DNA of 64,000 nucleotides from Clostridium sp. CAG:609 (GTDB lineage Bacteria > Bacillota_I > Bacilli_A > RF39 > UBA660): NCBI GenBank assembly GCA_000438075.1, contig FR903546.1, positions 1 to 64,000 on the forward strand, written 5' to 3'. The position numbers and the translations under genes were made by a program. Shown here piece after piece: positions 1-8,500 of this stretch (its first letter is position 1; each line of letters begins with the position of its first letter). Under the pieces are notes generated by a model. The model ran no database searches. It saw only the letters and a program-made list of their open reading frames with translations, and was not told where the DNA came from.

Positions 1-1578
1 TCAATAATAAATGAACTAGTAATTGTAAATAGTAATATGAATGCAATAAGTTTAGAAATAAGTACATATCTAAATTTAATAGATGCATCAAATATAAAAA
101 TTATTGATAATACTATTGAATTTTTAACTAAAAGATATAACACTCTAAAAGAATATTTACATACATTAAAAATAAAAAATAAAAATGGAGATATAACCAT
201 AGAAAATATTGTATATATGGAAATATTACTAGAAAAATATATTGCTAAAAATGATATTATAAAGTATATAAAAGATAATGTTGGCAAGAATCATGACTAT
301 GATAGATTAATTACAATGTGTGTTATAATAAAAGACTTTAGTAATAAAGATGTAGATGATTTACTTGAGAAAATCATAAAACAAAAGGTAATACTATATA
401 AAGAAAATTGCAAAAGAGAAGGTACTTTAAAAGAGCCTTTATTAAATAATAAAACATCCATTTATGAAGCTAATGTATTAGAAAAAATTATATTTAATGA
501 AATAAATATTGCATTAGAAAATACAAAAAATAAAGAAAAAAGAGAATGCTTAAGAAATATCTTAATGGATGAAACTGGTTATAATATAAAAAATATTTTA
601 AAAGATACTAAAAAACTAAGTGTATTATTTAACATTAATTATAATTTATACGACTTCTTTTCTAAAACCGACATAAAAAATAATTTGAATTTAAATTGTT
701 ATACTTGGTCAACTGATGAAATATCATTGCTTGAATATTTTAGAATTATTGAACATATTGAAAATGTGAGTAAAAAAGATATTCAAATAATAAAAAAAGT
801 ATATGATTATAACAATGAATGGAATATAAGAAACTTAAATATACTAAACATTTTAAAAGAATATTACCCTTATTATGAGTTATATAAAACATTAAAATTT
901 AATAAAAATGAAATATGTTTTCGTGTTAAAAGAATCTGCTTTGATTTTAAAAACATTACAGATGAATACATACCCAAGACAAATATAGAAAGTGAAATAG
1001 AAAAAATAATGTTTTTAAAAGATATATTTAACTATAGAAAACAAAATGGGAAATCAGTGATATATGCAAATGCCAAGCTAGAAAGTTTTCACTTTTGCGG
1101 AAGTTTGCTTGAAAACATTTTAAGTAATTATAATAATTTAATGAAATGTGGCTCTTTAGAATTTAATTTAAATAATAATAAGCTAAAAGATGTGTTAATT
1201 AATTACGCCAACACTCCGTACGAAGTAAAACTCGGACCAAATGTAGAATCGTGCATTCTACGCGGCAATGTTAAATTTGTGACTTTCGAAAATTTTCAAA
1301 ATTCTAAAGTTTTAAGTAATGCCGAATCTATAAGAAAATTATTAGGTATTATCTATGGGTATTATTATACTATAAGAAGTGATTTTGATGTAACTTTTAT
1401 CTTTAGTGGAAGATATTCATATCAAGTTAATTTAGGTAAGATAGTTAAAAACTTTGGTAAAAACAAAAGTTACAACGAAGTATTAGATATTTTACCTAAA
1501 AAAATAATGCGATACATAAATGAATTTAAAATATTAGAAACAAAAAAAGATGCTAATTTACGGAGAACTCGCCCATAA
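1..1578 (+). CDS. Unknown protein, 5' end outside the window
   Basis: I do not recognise this protein. The reading frame is open to the left edge. The first ATG is at 37, but no ribosome binding site precedes it, so the gene probably begins upstream. The visible 513 residues are rich in Lys, Asn and Ile, with no signal peptide, membrane segment or catalytic motif I can name. A more conserved-looking block lies in the last 150 residues, around 'KLGPNVESCILRGNVKF'. It ends 48 bases before ruvA, so it may share that transcript. Confidence 0.6.
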   Translation, partial: SIINELVIVNSNMNAISLEISTYLNLIDASNIKIIDNTIEFLTKRYNTLKEYLHTLKIKNKNGDITIENIVYMEILLEKYIAKNDIIKYIKDNVGKNHDYDRLITMCVIIKDFSNKDVDDLLEKIIKQKVILYKENCKREGTLKEPLLNNKTSIYEANVLEKIIFNEINIALENTKNKEKRECLRNILMDETGYNIKNILKDTKKLSVLFNINYNLYDFFSKTDIKNNLNLNCYTWSTDEISLLEYFRIIEHIENVSKKDIQIIKKVYDYNNEWNIRNLNILNILKEYYPYYELYKTLKFNKNEICFRVKRICFDFKNITDEYIPKTNIESEIEKIMFLKDIFNYRKQNGKSVIYANAKLESFHFCGSLLENILSNYNNLMKCGSLEFNLNNNKLKDVLINYANTPYEVKLGPNVESCILRGNVKFVTFENFQNSKVLSNAESIRKLLGIIYGYYYTIRSDFDVTFIFSGRYSYQVNLGKIVKNFGKNKSYNEVLDILPKKIMRYINEFKILETKKDANLRRTRP

Positions 1579-1626
1579 ATATTGATAAATTTTAATAATT
1601 TTGATATTATATAGGTGGTGAATGAA

Positions 1627-2184
1627 ATGTATAGTTATATAATAGGTACAATTACAGAAATAAATAGTAATAGCATAGTAATTGAATGTAATAAAATTGG
1701 ATATTTAATTTTTGTCCCAAATCCATTTTGTTATGAAATAGGTAAAGAATATAAAGTTTATGTTTATAACAAAATAGCTGAAGATGAATACAGTTTATAT
1801 GGATTTATTACAAAAGAAGAATATGAATTATTCTTAAAATTAATCAGTGTTAAAGGACTCGGAGCAAAACTAGCACTTCCAATTCTTGCAACAGGTTCAA
1901 TCAACGGTATAGTTGATGCAATTGAACGTGAAAATATTTTATATTTAACAAAGTTTCCTAAAATTGGGGAAAAACTAGCTCGTCAAATTGTTCTTGATTT
2001 AAAAGGTAAGATTGATATTGAAGTTAGTGATGAAACAGCTAGTGACAATACTGAAGATTTAATGGATACATTAACTGCTTTAGGATACAAATCTTCTGAA
2101 ATTAAAAAGATTCTTGGTCAAGTTGATAAGAGTAAATCTTTAGAAGAACAAGTTAAAGAAGCATTAAGATTATTACTTAAGTAG
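1627..2184 (+). CDS. ruvA: Holliday junction branch migration protein RuvA
   Basis: RuvA binds four-way DNA junctions as a tetramer and loads the RuvB motor during recombinational repair. The N-terminal OB fold ('MYSYIIGTITEI', then 'YSLYGF'), the helix-hairpin-helix block ('VKGLGAKLALPIL', 'FPKIGEKLARQIVLDLKGK') and the C-terminal RuvB-binding domain ('ALGYKSSEIKKIL') occur in family order. At 185 residues it is slightly short. I chose the ATG at 1627 because AGGTGGTG sits just upstream; in-frame GTG codons at 1615 and 1618 lie inside that site. ruvB, the usual next gene, is absent here; a pilin-like gene follows 8 bases later. Confidence 0.95.
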   Translation: MYSYIIGTITEINSNSIVIECNKIGYLIFVPNPFCYEIGKEYKVYVYNKIAEDEYSLYGFITKEEYELFLKLISVKGLGAKLALPILATGSINGIVDAIERENILYLTKFPKIGEKLARQIVLDLKGKIDIEVSDETASDNTEDLMDTLTALGYKSSEIKKILGQVDKSKSLEEQVKEALRLLLK

Positions 2185-2191
2185 GTGCATC

Positions 2192-2647
2192 ATGAATAAT
2201 AAGGGTTTTACATTAGTGGAATTACTTGCGGTCATTGTTATTGTTGTTATTATAACACTTCTTACCAATGCCGGAGTTAATGCCTTACAAAAGGGAGTAA
2301 ATCAAAGTATCTGGAACAGCAATAAATCTTTGATTGAAACATCCGCTGCAAAATTTGGAAGTGACCGTCTTGAACAATTAAAAGATTTAACTACTAAATG
2401 CACTATTGATAATAAAGAATATAATCATTGTATGCAAATCAAAGTAAATAAACTTATCGAAAAAGGTTACCTTAAAACTAAAGATAAGGTTGAATATGAA
2501 GGAAATACTATGAAGGTAGTGATAAATCCCACAATTGAAAAAGATGAAAGTACAAATATAAATTTTAATAATGGCTATTATGTCAATGAAAAGATGGTAT
2601 ATATATATGTTATAAATGATATTGTATATGCAAAATACATGGGTTAG
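2192..2647 (+). CDS. Type IV pilin-like (ComG-type) protein
   Basis: The N-terminus 'MNNKGFTLVELLAVIVIVV' is a textbook prepilin signal: a short basic leader, cleavage after Gly5, then Phe+1 and Glu+5 followed by a long hydrophobic helix. Such proteins are processed by a ComC/PilD peptidase and assembled into a type IV pilus or transformation pseudopilus. The C-terminal domain (about residues 35-151) carries two Cys (in 'TKCTIDNKEYNHCMQ') that could form a disulfide. It follows ruvA closely and comEA/comEC lie 6 kb away, so a role in DNA uptake is plausible. The exact comG paralog cannot be assigned. Confidence 0.8.
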   Translation: MNNKGFTLVELLAVIVIVVIITLLTNAGVNALQKGVNQSIWNSNKSLIETSAAKFGSDRLEQLKDLTTKCTIDNKEYNHCMQIKVNKLIEKGYLKTKDKVEYEGNTMKVVINPTIEKDESTNINFNNGYYVNEKMVYIYVINDIVYAKYMG

Positions 2648-2695
2648 AGTTCTAATCCATATTTTAATTTCATATTATTTTCTAGGAGGAAAAAT

Positions 2696-3361
2696 ATGAA
2701 TTTAGTTATACCATTTACAAAAGATATTAAGTTTAAAACAAACATCGGAGAAATATTAAGCGTTTCTCTTGAACATGATTATTCATCAAATGAAGAAGAA
2801 GTTCTAGGTAATTTCACCATCTCCGGAGAATACAAAATGCACGAGGTAAGCGTCAACAAAGAAAAATTTTCATTTGTATTACCATTCTCAGTAAGTCTTT
2901 CATCGAAAATTGACCCTGATTCAGTTGTCTTTGAAATCGAAGACTTTACATATGAAGTAATTGATTGTGATACCTTGCGAGTAAATATCGAATATAGCAT
3001 TAAAGCAGAGGAAGCAAAAGAAATAGAAATGCTAAAAAGTGATGATGATGTATCACTAGAAAAATTACTTGATGAAATAGATGCTGAAAGAACACAAGTA
3101 CCAGATGAACCTAAGGAAGAAATAAAAGATGAGGAAACTAACGAAAGAATAGGTACCGAAGAAGAAAATACTATATTAAATAATATAAAGATGGATGATG
3201 AAAAATATGTAACATATTATATTCATGAAATGAAAGAAACAGATACAATAGATACCCTTTGTGTAAAATACAACACTCAAAAAAGTACTTTAGAAAAATA
3301 CAATGATATAAATAATCTAACCAGCGGGGATAAAATAATAATCCCATTAATAGATGAATAA
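2696..3361 (+). CDS. spoVID: SpoVID-like spore coat morphogenetic protein with C-terminal LysM
   Basis: SpoVID directs encasement of the forespore by the coat. The N-terminal 105 residues are beta-rich and match the SpoVID/DUF3794-like pattern ('GNFTISGEYKMHE', 'FSFVLPFSVSLSSKIDP'). An acidic Glu/Asp-rich linker follows (about 107-165), then a C-terminal LysM module ('YIHEMKETDTIDTLCVKYN ... GDKIIIP'). A strong TAGGAGGAAAA site precedes the ATG. The next gene is a YsxE-like kinase overlapping by 8 bases, reproducing the spoVID-ysxE pair of Bacillus subtilis. That synteny is the best support, since the N-terminal domain is weakly conserved and the protein is shorter than Bacillus SpoVID. Confidence 0.75.
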   Translation: MNLVIPFTKDIKFKTNIGEILSVSLEHDYSSNEEEVLGNFTISGEYKMHEVSVNKEKFSFVLPFSVSLSSKIDPDSVVFEIEDFTYEVIDCDTLRVNIEYSIKAEEAKEIEMLKSDDDVSLEKLLDEIDAERTQVPDEPKEEIKDEETNERIGTEEENTILNNIKMDDEKYVTYYIHEMKETDTIDTLCVKYNTQKSTLEKYNDINNLTSGDKIIIPLIDE

Positions 3362-4241
3362 AACTCTAGAAATATTAAAATCAATATATAAACCATACAA
3401 ATACACAATAAAAGGTAAAGCAACAATTCTAGAAACTATGACCGGAGAATACATCATCAAAGAAAAGGATAAAGACTTAAAAGATTTATACAATTACTTA
3501 GAATCTCGTGGCTTTATTTTCTTTCCAAGTTTAATTGATGCCTCAAGAAGTGATGTCAATGTCTTTGAATATGTCACAGATTCCAAAAGACCTGAACCTC
3601 AAAAACTTGATGATTTAATGGATACAATAGCTAGTTTACACAACAAAACTAGTTATTTTAAAGAGGTTAGCGAAGACCACTTTAAAAAAATATATGAAGA
3701 TGTAAAAAGTAATTTATTATATCAAGATAATTACTATAATACTTTATTTGATATTCATATTAACGATATCTATATGTCTCCATCTGTATATTTATTTATG
3801 AGAAATTATTATTTAATAAAAAATAATATTGATTATGCTTATAAACTTCTTGATGAGTGGTATGATTTAGTAAAATCAGAAAAAAATGTGCGTGTTTGTA
3901 TAGTTCATAATAATCTATCGCTAGACCATTATTTAAGTGATAAACTAATCAGCTGGGATCATTATCTTGTAGATACACCAGTACTTGATATTTACAAATT
4001 ATACCAAAATACCTGGGATAATATTGATTTTAAAGAACCATTAGAAAAGTATTTTTATAAGTTTCCCTTTATAGATTATGAAAAGAAACTATTATACATT
4101 TTAATGCTTATGCCCCCACAACCAAAGAAAGAGAATACCGAATTTAAAAAATGTAAAGAACTAAATAAGGTTATAAATTATGTTTATAAATCAAAAGAAC
4201 TAGTATGGCCAGATAATTCTAATCATGAAGAAAAAGAATAA
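3354..4241 (+). CDS. ysxE: YsxE/CotS-like spore coat kinase-fold protein
   Basis: This 295-residue protein resembles the CotS/YsxE group, spore coat proteins with an aminoglycoside-phosphotransferase fold. The features that point there are the N-terminal 'GEYIIKEKD' (nucleotide-binding Lys region), 'IVHNNLSLDHYL' in the place of the catalytic loop (HxDxxxxN in active enzymes), and 'ISWDHYLVDTPVLDIYKLY' after it. The catalytic Asp of the loop is Asn, so it may be a pseudokinase. It overlaps the SpoVID-like gene by 8 bases, and together they mirror spoVID-ysxE. Its 3' end is overlapped by a small opposite-strand ORF. Confidence 0.75.
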   Translation: MNKTLEILKSIYKPYKYTIKGKATILETMTGEYIIKEKDKDLKDLYNYLESRGFIFFPSLIDASRSDVNVFEYVTDSKRPEPQKLDDLMDTIASLHNKTSYFKEVSEDHFKKIYEDVKSNLLYQDNYYNTLFDIHINDIYMSPSVYLFMRNYYLIKNNIDYAYKLLDEWYDLVKSEKNVRVCIVHNNLSLDHYLSDKLISWDHYLVDTPVLDIYKLYQNTWDNIDFKEPLEKYFYKFPFIDYEKKLLYILMLMPPQPKKENTEFKKCKELNKVINYVYKSKELVWPDNSNHEEKE

Positions 4242-4382
4242 AAATATTTCGAGCAACAAAATAAATATATTAAATCTAAAAGGTAATATTAATGTAATCA
4301 AAGTCTGATAAAAAATAAGTATCCCCAGAATAAATAATATTATAATTGTAAAACCATTATTATTACATTTCTTAAAATTCAT
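4200..4382 (-). CDS. Small two-helix membrane protein
   Basis: This is a 60-residue ORF on the minus strand. It has an AGGTGAT ribosome binding site five bases before its ATG, the same type used by accepted genes nearby. The protein is almost entirely two hydrophobic segments (about residues 10-28 and 33-53, the second containing 'FILLLEIFLFFFFMI'). It overlaps the 3' end of the ysxE-like gene by 42 bases tail to tail. No family is recognised. An AT-rich sequence can give such an ORF by chance, so the ribosome binding site is the main argument. Confidence 0.45.
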   Translation of the reverse strand: MNFKKCNNNGFTIIILFILGILIFYQTLITLILPFRFNIFILLLEIFLFFFFMIRIIWPY

Positions 4383-4409
4383 GGATTATCACCTATAATA
4401 ATATATGTA

Positions 4410-4437
4410 AATCAATCATTAAAGGTTGATTTTTTTC
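4410..4437 (+). terminator. Weak hairpin with T-run
   Basis: AATCAA and TTGATT form a six-base stem with a ten-base loop, followed by a T-rich tract. It could end the spoVID-ysxE transcript ahead of the pilin-like operon starting at 4480. Confidence 0.4.
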
Positions 4438-4479
4438 TGACTTTATTATAAAATTAATTTAAGAATAGGAAATGGTTTT

Positions 4480-5055
4480 ATGAAAAAAACAGGTTTTGCT
4501 TTTATTGAAACAATAATAACTATTGTTATATTATCAGCATCTTTATTATATTTATATAATTCATATGATGCCATCATCAGTGATGAAGAAATGCGACTTT
4601 ATTATGATGATGTAGCTCACATTTATGAAACAAACTACATAAGAAAATTCTTGGATGAATACACCAACATTGATATGGTTAAAAAAACAGCATTTACAAA
4701 CACTTATAGCGTAGTAATTGGTACAGATTATGAAACATTATTTACAGATTCTCAAAAAGAATATATTAAATCATTAAGTGGAATACTTCTTAATTATCGT
4801 GTAAATCAAATGATTTTAATAGATACAAAAATGTTTGATAACTGCTTTAATGATGAAGATGAAAAATGTAAAAATTCTTTTGTTAATATGAGTTACAATT
4901 TAAAAAATTATGTGAATACCTTAAATGATACATCATATGATTATTATTTAGTGGTTGAATATGCAGAAACCTCAAATGGACATTTAGGTATGGAAAAGTG
5001 TGCTCCAGGTATTGATAGAAATTGTGTAAGCTATTATGCTTCCTTAGGTATATAG
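4480..5055 (+). CDS. Type IV pilin-like minor protein (1 of 3)
   Basis: The start 'MKKTGFAFIETIITIVILSA' has the prepilin pattern: basic leader, cleavage after Gly5, Phe+1, Glu+5 and a hydrophobic helix. The remaining 160 residues are a soluble domain with four Cys in the C-terminal half ('DNCFNDEDEKCKNSF', 'EKCAPGIDRNC'). Three such genes follow each other within 2 kb (4480, 5063, 5931) at 4-7 base spacing, which indicates an operon of minor pseudopilins. With comEA and comEC downstream, a role in the transformation pilus is likely but not proven. Confidence 0.75.
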   Translation: MKKTGFAFIETIITIVILSASLLYLYNSYDAIISDEEMRLYYDDVAHIYETNYIRKFLDEYTNIDMVKKTAFTNTYSVVIGTDYETLFTDSQKEYIKSLSGILLNYRVNQMILIDTKMFDNCFNDEDEKCKNSFVNMSYNLKNYVNTLNDTSYDYYLVVEYAETSNGHLGMEKCAPGIDRNCVSYYASLGI

Positions 5056-5062
5056 GTGATTT

Positions 5063-5926
5063 ATGAAAAAAAATGGTTTTATTTCAATAACAGTTATCTA
5101 TTCATTCTTTTTAGTTTTTTTAAGTCTAATGTTATTTATTGTAACAAATATGATTACAAATAGAAATCTTTTAGATAATTTAAAAAAAGAAATTAAAAAT
5201 GATATAACAGATAGTAATTTAGTAAGATATTTAATGAATCATTCCGATGAATTAAATTTAGTTAAACATGATGACAAGTTAGAATATGGCTTAAATGATG
5301 GCTCTTTAAGATACACAGGAACTAACCCAAGTAACTATTTAAAATTTAAAAATGACTCTAAAGTATTTAGAATAATCGGAGTAATAAATGGTAAAGTAAA
5401 AGTTATAGATATAGGTAAAAATAATACTTTAAGTTATGATAATACTTTAACTAATGTGTATATTAATACAAGTATTAGAACCTTTCTAGTAACAGAATAT
5501 CAAAATAGCATGTCTTCGTTAATGGATTACATAGATGAAGCAACATATTATGTAGGTGGTATAGATGAATCATTAAAAAACAGTAATGCTAATATAATAG
5601 CAAAAGAAGAATTAAGTAATAATGGTTCATATGTAAATGATTATTTTTCCCTTCCATATATAAGTGATTACATTTATGCATCGAGTGATGCCTATAACAA
5701 AACAATAACCAACACCAACAACTGGATGTATATTGGAAGCGACATGTGGTTCTTAACAAGAAACAAAAGTAATTTAATTCAGAGTTTCTATTTAAATAGT
5801 AATGGCGTATTAAGTATTGCAAATGTTACAGACAACAAATATATTAATAAAGTTTTCTTTATAAAAGGAAACCTAAGTATTATAAGTGGAACTGGAACAA
5901 ACCAAGATCCATACATTGTGGGGTGA
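5063..5926 (+). CDS. Membrane-anchored pilin-like protein with C-terminal lectin-like domain
   Basis: The N-terminus 'MKKNGFISITVIYSFFLVF' looks like a prepilin leader, but Glu+5 is replaced (Phe-Ile-Ser-Ile-Thr), so it may be an atypical minor pilin. The C-terminal 200 residues share a domain with the large surface protein at 57094: 'LRYTGTNPSNYLKF' against 'YRYAGANPNNYVCF', 'RIIGVINGKVKVI' against 'RIIGLIDGKIKLI', 'NWMYIGSDMWFLTRN' against 'NWMYMGLDEWTITPN', and the end 'GTGTNQDPYIVG'. The domain is probably exposed at the tip of the filament or on the cell surface. It is the second gene of the pilin-like operon. Confidence 0.65.
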   Translation: MKKNGFISITVIYSFFLVFLSLMLFIVTNMITNRNLLDNLKKEIKNDITDSNLVRYLMNHSDELNLVKHDDKLEYGLNDGSLRYTGTNPSNYLKFKNDSKVFRIIGVINGKVKVIDIGKNNTLSYDNTLTNVYINTSIRTFLVTEYQNSMSSLMDYIDEATYYVGGIDESLKNSNANIIAKEELSNNGSYVNDYFSLPYISDYIYASSDAYNKTITNTNNWMYIGSDMWFLTRNKSNLIQSFYLNSNGVLSIANVTDNKYINKVFFIKGNLSIISGTGTNQDPYIVG

Positions 5927-5930
5927 TAAA

Positions 5931-6482
5931 ATGAATAACAAAGGAAGTACATTATTAGAACTAATTATAAGCATAGCACTTATATCTGTTATACTAGTAT
6001 TCATGGTAAGGTTACTTGTTGATTTAAATGATTCTGAAACTAACAACAAATATGCTAAAAAAAATCAAGTGATCAGGGCAGAAATATTAAGAACAATTGA
6101 AAATGATTTACAAAACAAAATTATCACTGATATACGTGATAATTCAACAACATCAAATCTAATTATAACATTCAAATTTGATGGTAATAAAGAATCAAAT
6201 ATTAATGTTTTAAAAGATAAACTTACATACAAAAATACTGATGGTAAAACAAGAACGTGGACATTAAAAGAAGGGTATTTTGATATAACTCAAAGTCCCG
6301 TAGACTTTAGCCAAGACGAAAATATTTATTCTCTTATAATTGATATACCAGTTTATACAACAAATGAATTTAACACCAAAAACAATAATAACTTACTTGA
6401 TGATATCTTAGTAAGTTACATCGGAAGAACAATAGACTTAAACACATTCTCACGCTGCTATGGCAAGGGATGTTCCTATTAA
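5931..6482 (+). CDS. Type IV pilin-like minor protein (3 of 3)
   Basis: I chose the ATG at 5931 because GGGGTGAT lies just upstream and the protein then begins 'MNNKGSTLLELIISIALISV', a prepilin signal with Ser+1, Glu+5 and a hydrophobic helix. The soluble part (about residues 30-183) is mostly beta-strand-like, with a C-terminal Cys pair ('RCYGKGCSY'). It closes the three-gene pilin-like operon, and its 3' end overlaps the convergent ylbJ-like gene by 33 bases. Confidence 0.75.
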   Translation: MNNKGSTLLELIISIALISVILVFMVRLLVDLNDSETNNKYAKKNQVIRAEILRTIENDLQNKIITDIRDNSTTSNLIITFKFDGNKESNINVLKDKLTYKNTDGKTRTWTLKEGYFDITQSPVDFSQDENIYSLIIDIPVYTTNEFNTKNNNNLLDDILVSYIGRTIDLNTFSRCYGKGCSY

Positions 6483-7295
6483 AACAAGGAAGGAAGAAAG
6501 AATCCTTCCTTTTAAAAAGTAATTATAATCAAGTCCATTATCTTGAAGTATGTAATATACCTGAGTATGAATTGCTAGACCTTGAAAAGCAAAGAAAAAC
6601 ATTGCTATATAAGCTTTTCCAAAAATACTTAGATTTATTAAACTATTTAACCCTTGAGTCATCTCTAAAATACCTTTTAAAAAAATACTTAAAACTTTAG
6701 ATATATGAAAAGTATATATAAATAGGTTAGTAATAGTTAAGAAAAATATAATCGTACCAAGTACAAAAAGACAAGTATTTAATCCTTTTTTTATACTTGC
6801 AGCAATATTAACGCTCTTTTTATCATAACTAAAACTAACATCAGGCAAACTTCTTTTATAAAAAAGGTATAATAAAATATTACTCAGATACAAAACAACA
6901 ATCAAAGTTATAACTATTTTTTTGGTATTAAATAAAGAAATAAGCATTGTATATAAAAATAATGGATTAGGTAAAGATGTATAAATTAAAGATATATTAG
7001 CATATTCTTTTGATATTTTTCCACTTTTATAAAGAGAAGAAATAACTACACTCGAGGAAGGTGTACCTGAAAAAAATGATAAAATAATTATGTAAAGTGA
7101 TGGATTTTTAAAATAATTTGCAACATTCAAGGAATTTAACAAATCAATCAACACAATCATAATAAATAAATAAGGAAATACTTTATTTTTCCACATCTCG
7201 ATTGCATACGTTGTACTTCCCAAAACTATAGTATAATTCCAAAATATTAAAAAAAGTGTCAATAAAATAATAAAAATAGTTAGATTTCGTTTCAT
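6450..7295 (-). CDS. ylbJ: YlbJ-like sporulation integral membrane protein
   Basis: This polytopic membrane protein of about eight helices carries the YlbJ signature: 'WKNKVFPYLFIMIVLIDLL' near the start and 'SFFSGTPSSSVVISSLYKSG' in the middle (nucleoside-recognition/Gate fold). YlbJ is needed for spore cortex formation in Bacillus. At 281 residues it is shorter than Bacillus YlbJ. It is divergent from a YlbL-like protease gene, and ylbJ and ylbL are also near neighbours in B. subtilis. Confidence 0.75.
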   Translation of the reverse strand: MKRNLTIFIILLTLFLIFWNYTIVLGSTTYAIEMWKNKVFPYLFIMIVLIDLLNSLNVANYFKNPSLYIIILSFFSGTPSSSVVISSLYKSGKISKEYANISLIYTSLPNPLFLYTMLISLFNTKKIVITLIVVLYLSNILLYLFYKRSLPDVSFSYDKKSVNIAASIKKGLNTCLFVLGTIIFFLTITNLFIYTFHISKVLSIFLKGILEMTQGLNSLINLSIFGKAYIAMFFFAFQGLAIHTQVYYILQDNGLDYNYFLKGRILSSFLVLIGTSLAIAA

Positions 7296-7335
7296 AATTT
7301 AGTCCTTTTTTGCTATAATTAATAAAGGTGATAAC

Positions 7336-8349
7336 ATGTTTAATAAAATATATGACAAAGCAAAACAATTTATAAAAGAAAATTATAAATTTCTATTGGT
7401 AATAATAAGTTTGGTATTTTTATTTACTTTTGAACTTCCATACGTAGTTTATACCCCCGGAGGAATAGTGCCTTTAGAAAAAAGAATCGAAGTAGAAAAT
7501 AAATATGATTCTAAAGGATCACTAAACATGAGTTATGTAAATTTTAGAAAAGGAACAATCCCAGTGGTGGCATTATCTTTTATCATACCAGATTGGGATT
7601 TAGAAAAGTCAAGTGAAGTAACCGGCGATGATAAAAGTGTTGATGACTTACTAAAAATGGAAAAGCTATATATGACTTCATCGATTGATAATGCAACAAT
7701 CGTAGCATATCAAAATGCATCAAAAAAAATAGATATAACCAAAGAAGTCCATAACATTATATATATTAGTGATGAAGCTAACACAGATATAAAGTTATAT
7801 GATGAACTAATCAGTGTTGATGATAAAAAAATAAGTAATATTGATGAATTGAAAGAATATATAAACACATTAAATGAAAACGACAAGGTAAATGTCCTTG
7901 TTAAACGTGGCAAAAAAGAAGTAAATTGTTATGCATATGTTTATAAAATCGAAGATACATTAAAAATCGGGGTAGCATTTTTAAATACTTATGAATATAA
8001 GACGAATCCCAAAATTAGTGTTAAAACCAAATCAAGTGAATCAGGTTCCAGTGGAGGTTTAATGCTTAGCTTAGCAATTTATAATTCTATAACCGAGGAA
8101 GATATTACTCATGGACTAAAAGTCGTAGGTACTGGTACTATTGATATTGATGGTAAAGTCGGTGCAATTGATGGAGTAAAATATAAAATGCTCGGAGCCA
8201 AAAAGAATAAAGCTGACATATTCTTGTGCCCAAAAGAAAACTATGATGAAGCAATCAAAGTAAAGAAAAAATATAACATTAATATGGATGTAGTGAGTGT
8301 AAACACATTTAATGATGCTCTAAATTACTTGCAAAATTATGTCAAGTAG
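7336..8349 (+). CDS. ylbL: YlbL-like PDZ/Lon-type (S16) membrane protease
   Basis: The order is an N-terminal membrane helix (about 20-38) followed by 'YVVYTPGGIVPLEKRI', a PDZ domain (about 120-200) and a Lon-type catalytic domain. The catalytic Ser lies in 'SGSSGGLMLSL' and the Lys in 'GVKYKMLGAKK', the Ser-Lys dyad of family S16. Bacillus YlbL is a membrane-anchored checkpoint recovery protease that degrades YneA. The ATG at 7336 is preceded by AAAGGTGAT, and the gene shares a short divergent promoter region with ylbJ. Confidence 0.88.
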   Translation: MFNKIYDKAKQFIKENYKFLLVIISLVFLFTFELPYVVYTPGGIVPLEKRIEVENKYDSKGSLNMSYVNFRKGTIPVVALSFIIPDWDLEKSSEVTGDDKSVDDLLKMEKLYMTSSIDNATIVAYQNASKKIDITKEVHNIIYISDEANTDIKLYDELISVDDKKISNIDELKEYINTLNENDKVNVLVKRGKKEVNCYAYVYKIEDTLKIGVAFLNTYEYKTNPKISVKTKSSESGSSGGLMLSLAIYNSITEEDITHGLKVVGTGTIDIDGKVGAIDGVKYKMLGAKKNKADIFLCPKENYDEAIKVKKKYNINMDVVSVNTFNDALNYLQNYVK

Positions 8350-8388
8350 ACACAAATTATACATGTCTCAAAAATATTTTTAAAAAAA

Positions 8389-8478
8389 GAATTTCCCATA
8401 CTTCTGGGAAATTCTTTTAATTTTGTAAATTTTTTTTCAAAAAATGACTTCAAAAAGGAAATATATATAGTGAAAGGG
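8389..8478 (+). promoter_or_regulatory. Conserved upstream module, copy A (before comEA)
   Basis: A 9-bp inverted repeat with loop ATACTTCT (8389-8414) is followed by AATTTTGT, TTTTCAAAA and AAAAAGGAAATATATATAG. The same blocks occur without gaps before the bacteriocin exporter gene (21531-21618); the distance from CCC to the GG of AAGGAAAT is 62 bases in both. The outer three base pairs of the stem differ between copies but stay complementary. This copy could also end the ylbL transcript, since T-rich sequence follows. A shared promoter/operator for competence and bacteriocin genes is inferred. Confidence 0.7.
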
Positions 8479-8500
8479 AAAAATAGATGGAAAGGATGAT

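Noticed and set aside
8389..8414. Simple terminator of ylbL
   Set aside because: It may also serve as one, but the loop and the downstream blocks are shared with the region before the bacteriocin exporter, where a separate terminator exists, so this is not the full explanation.
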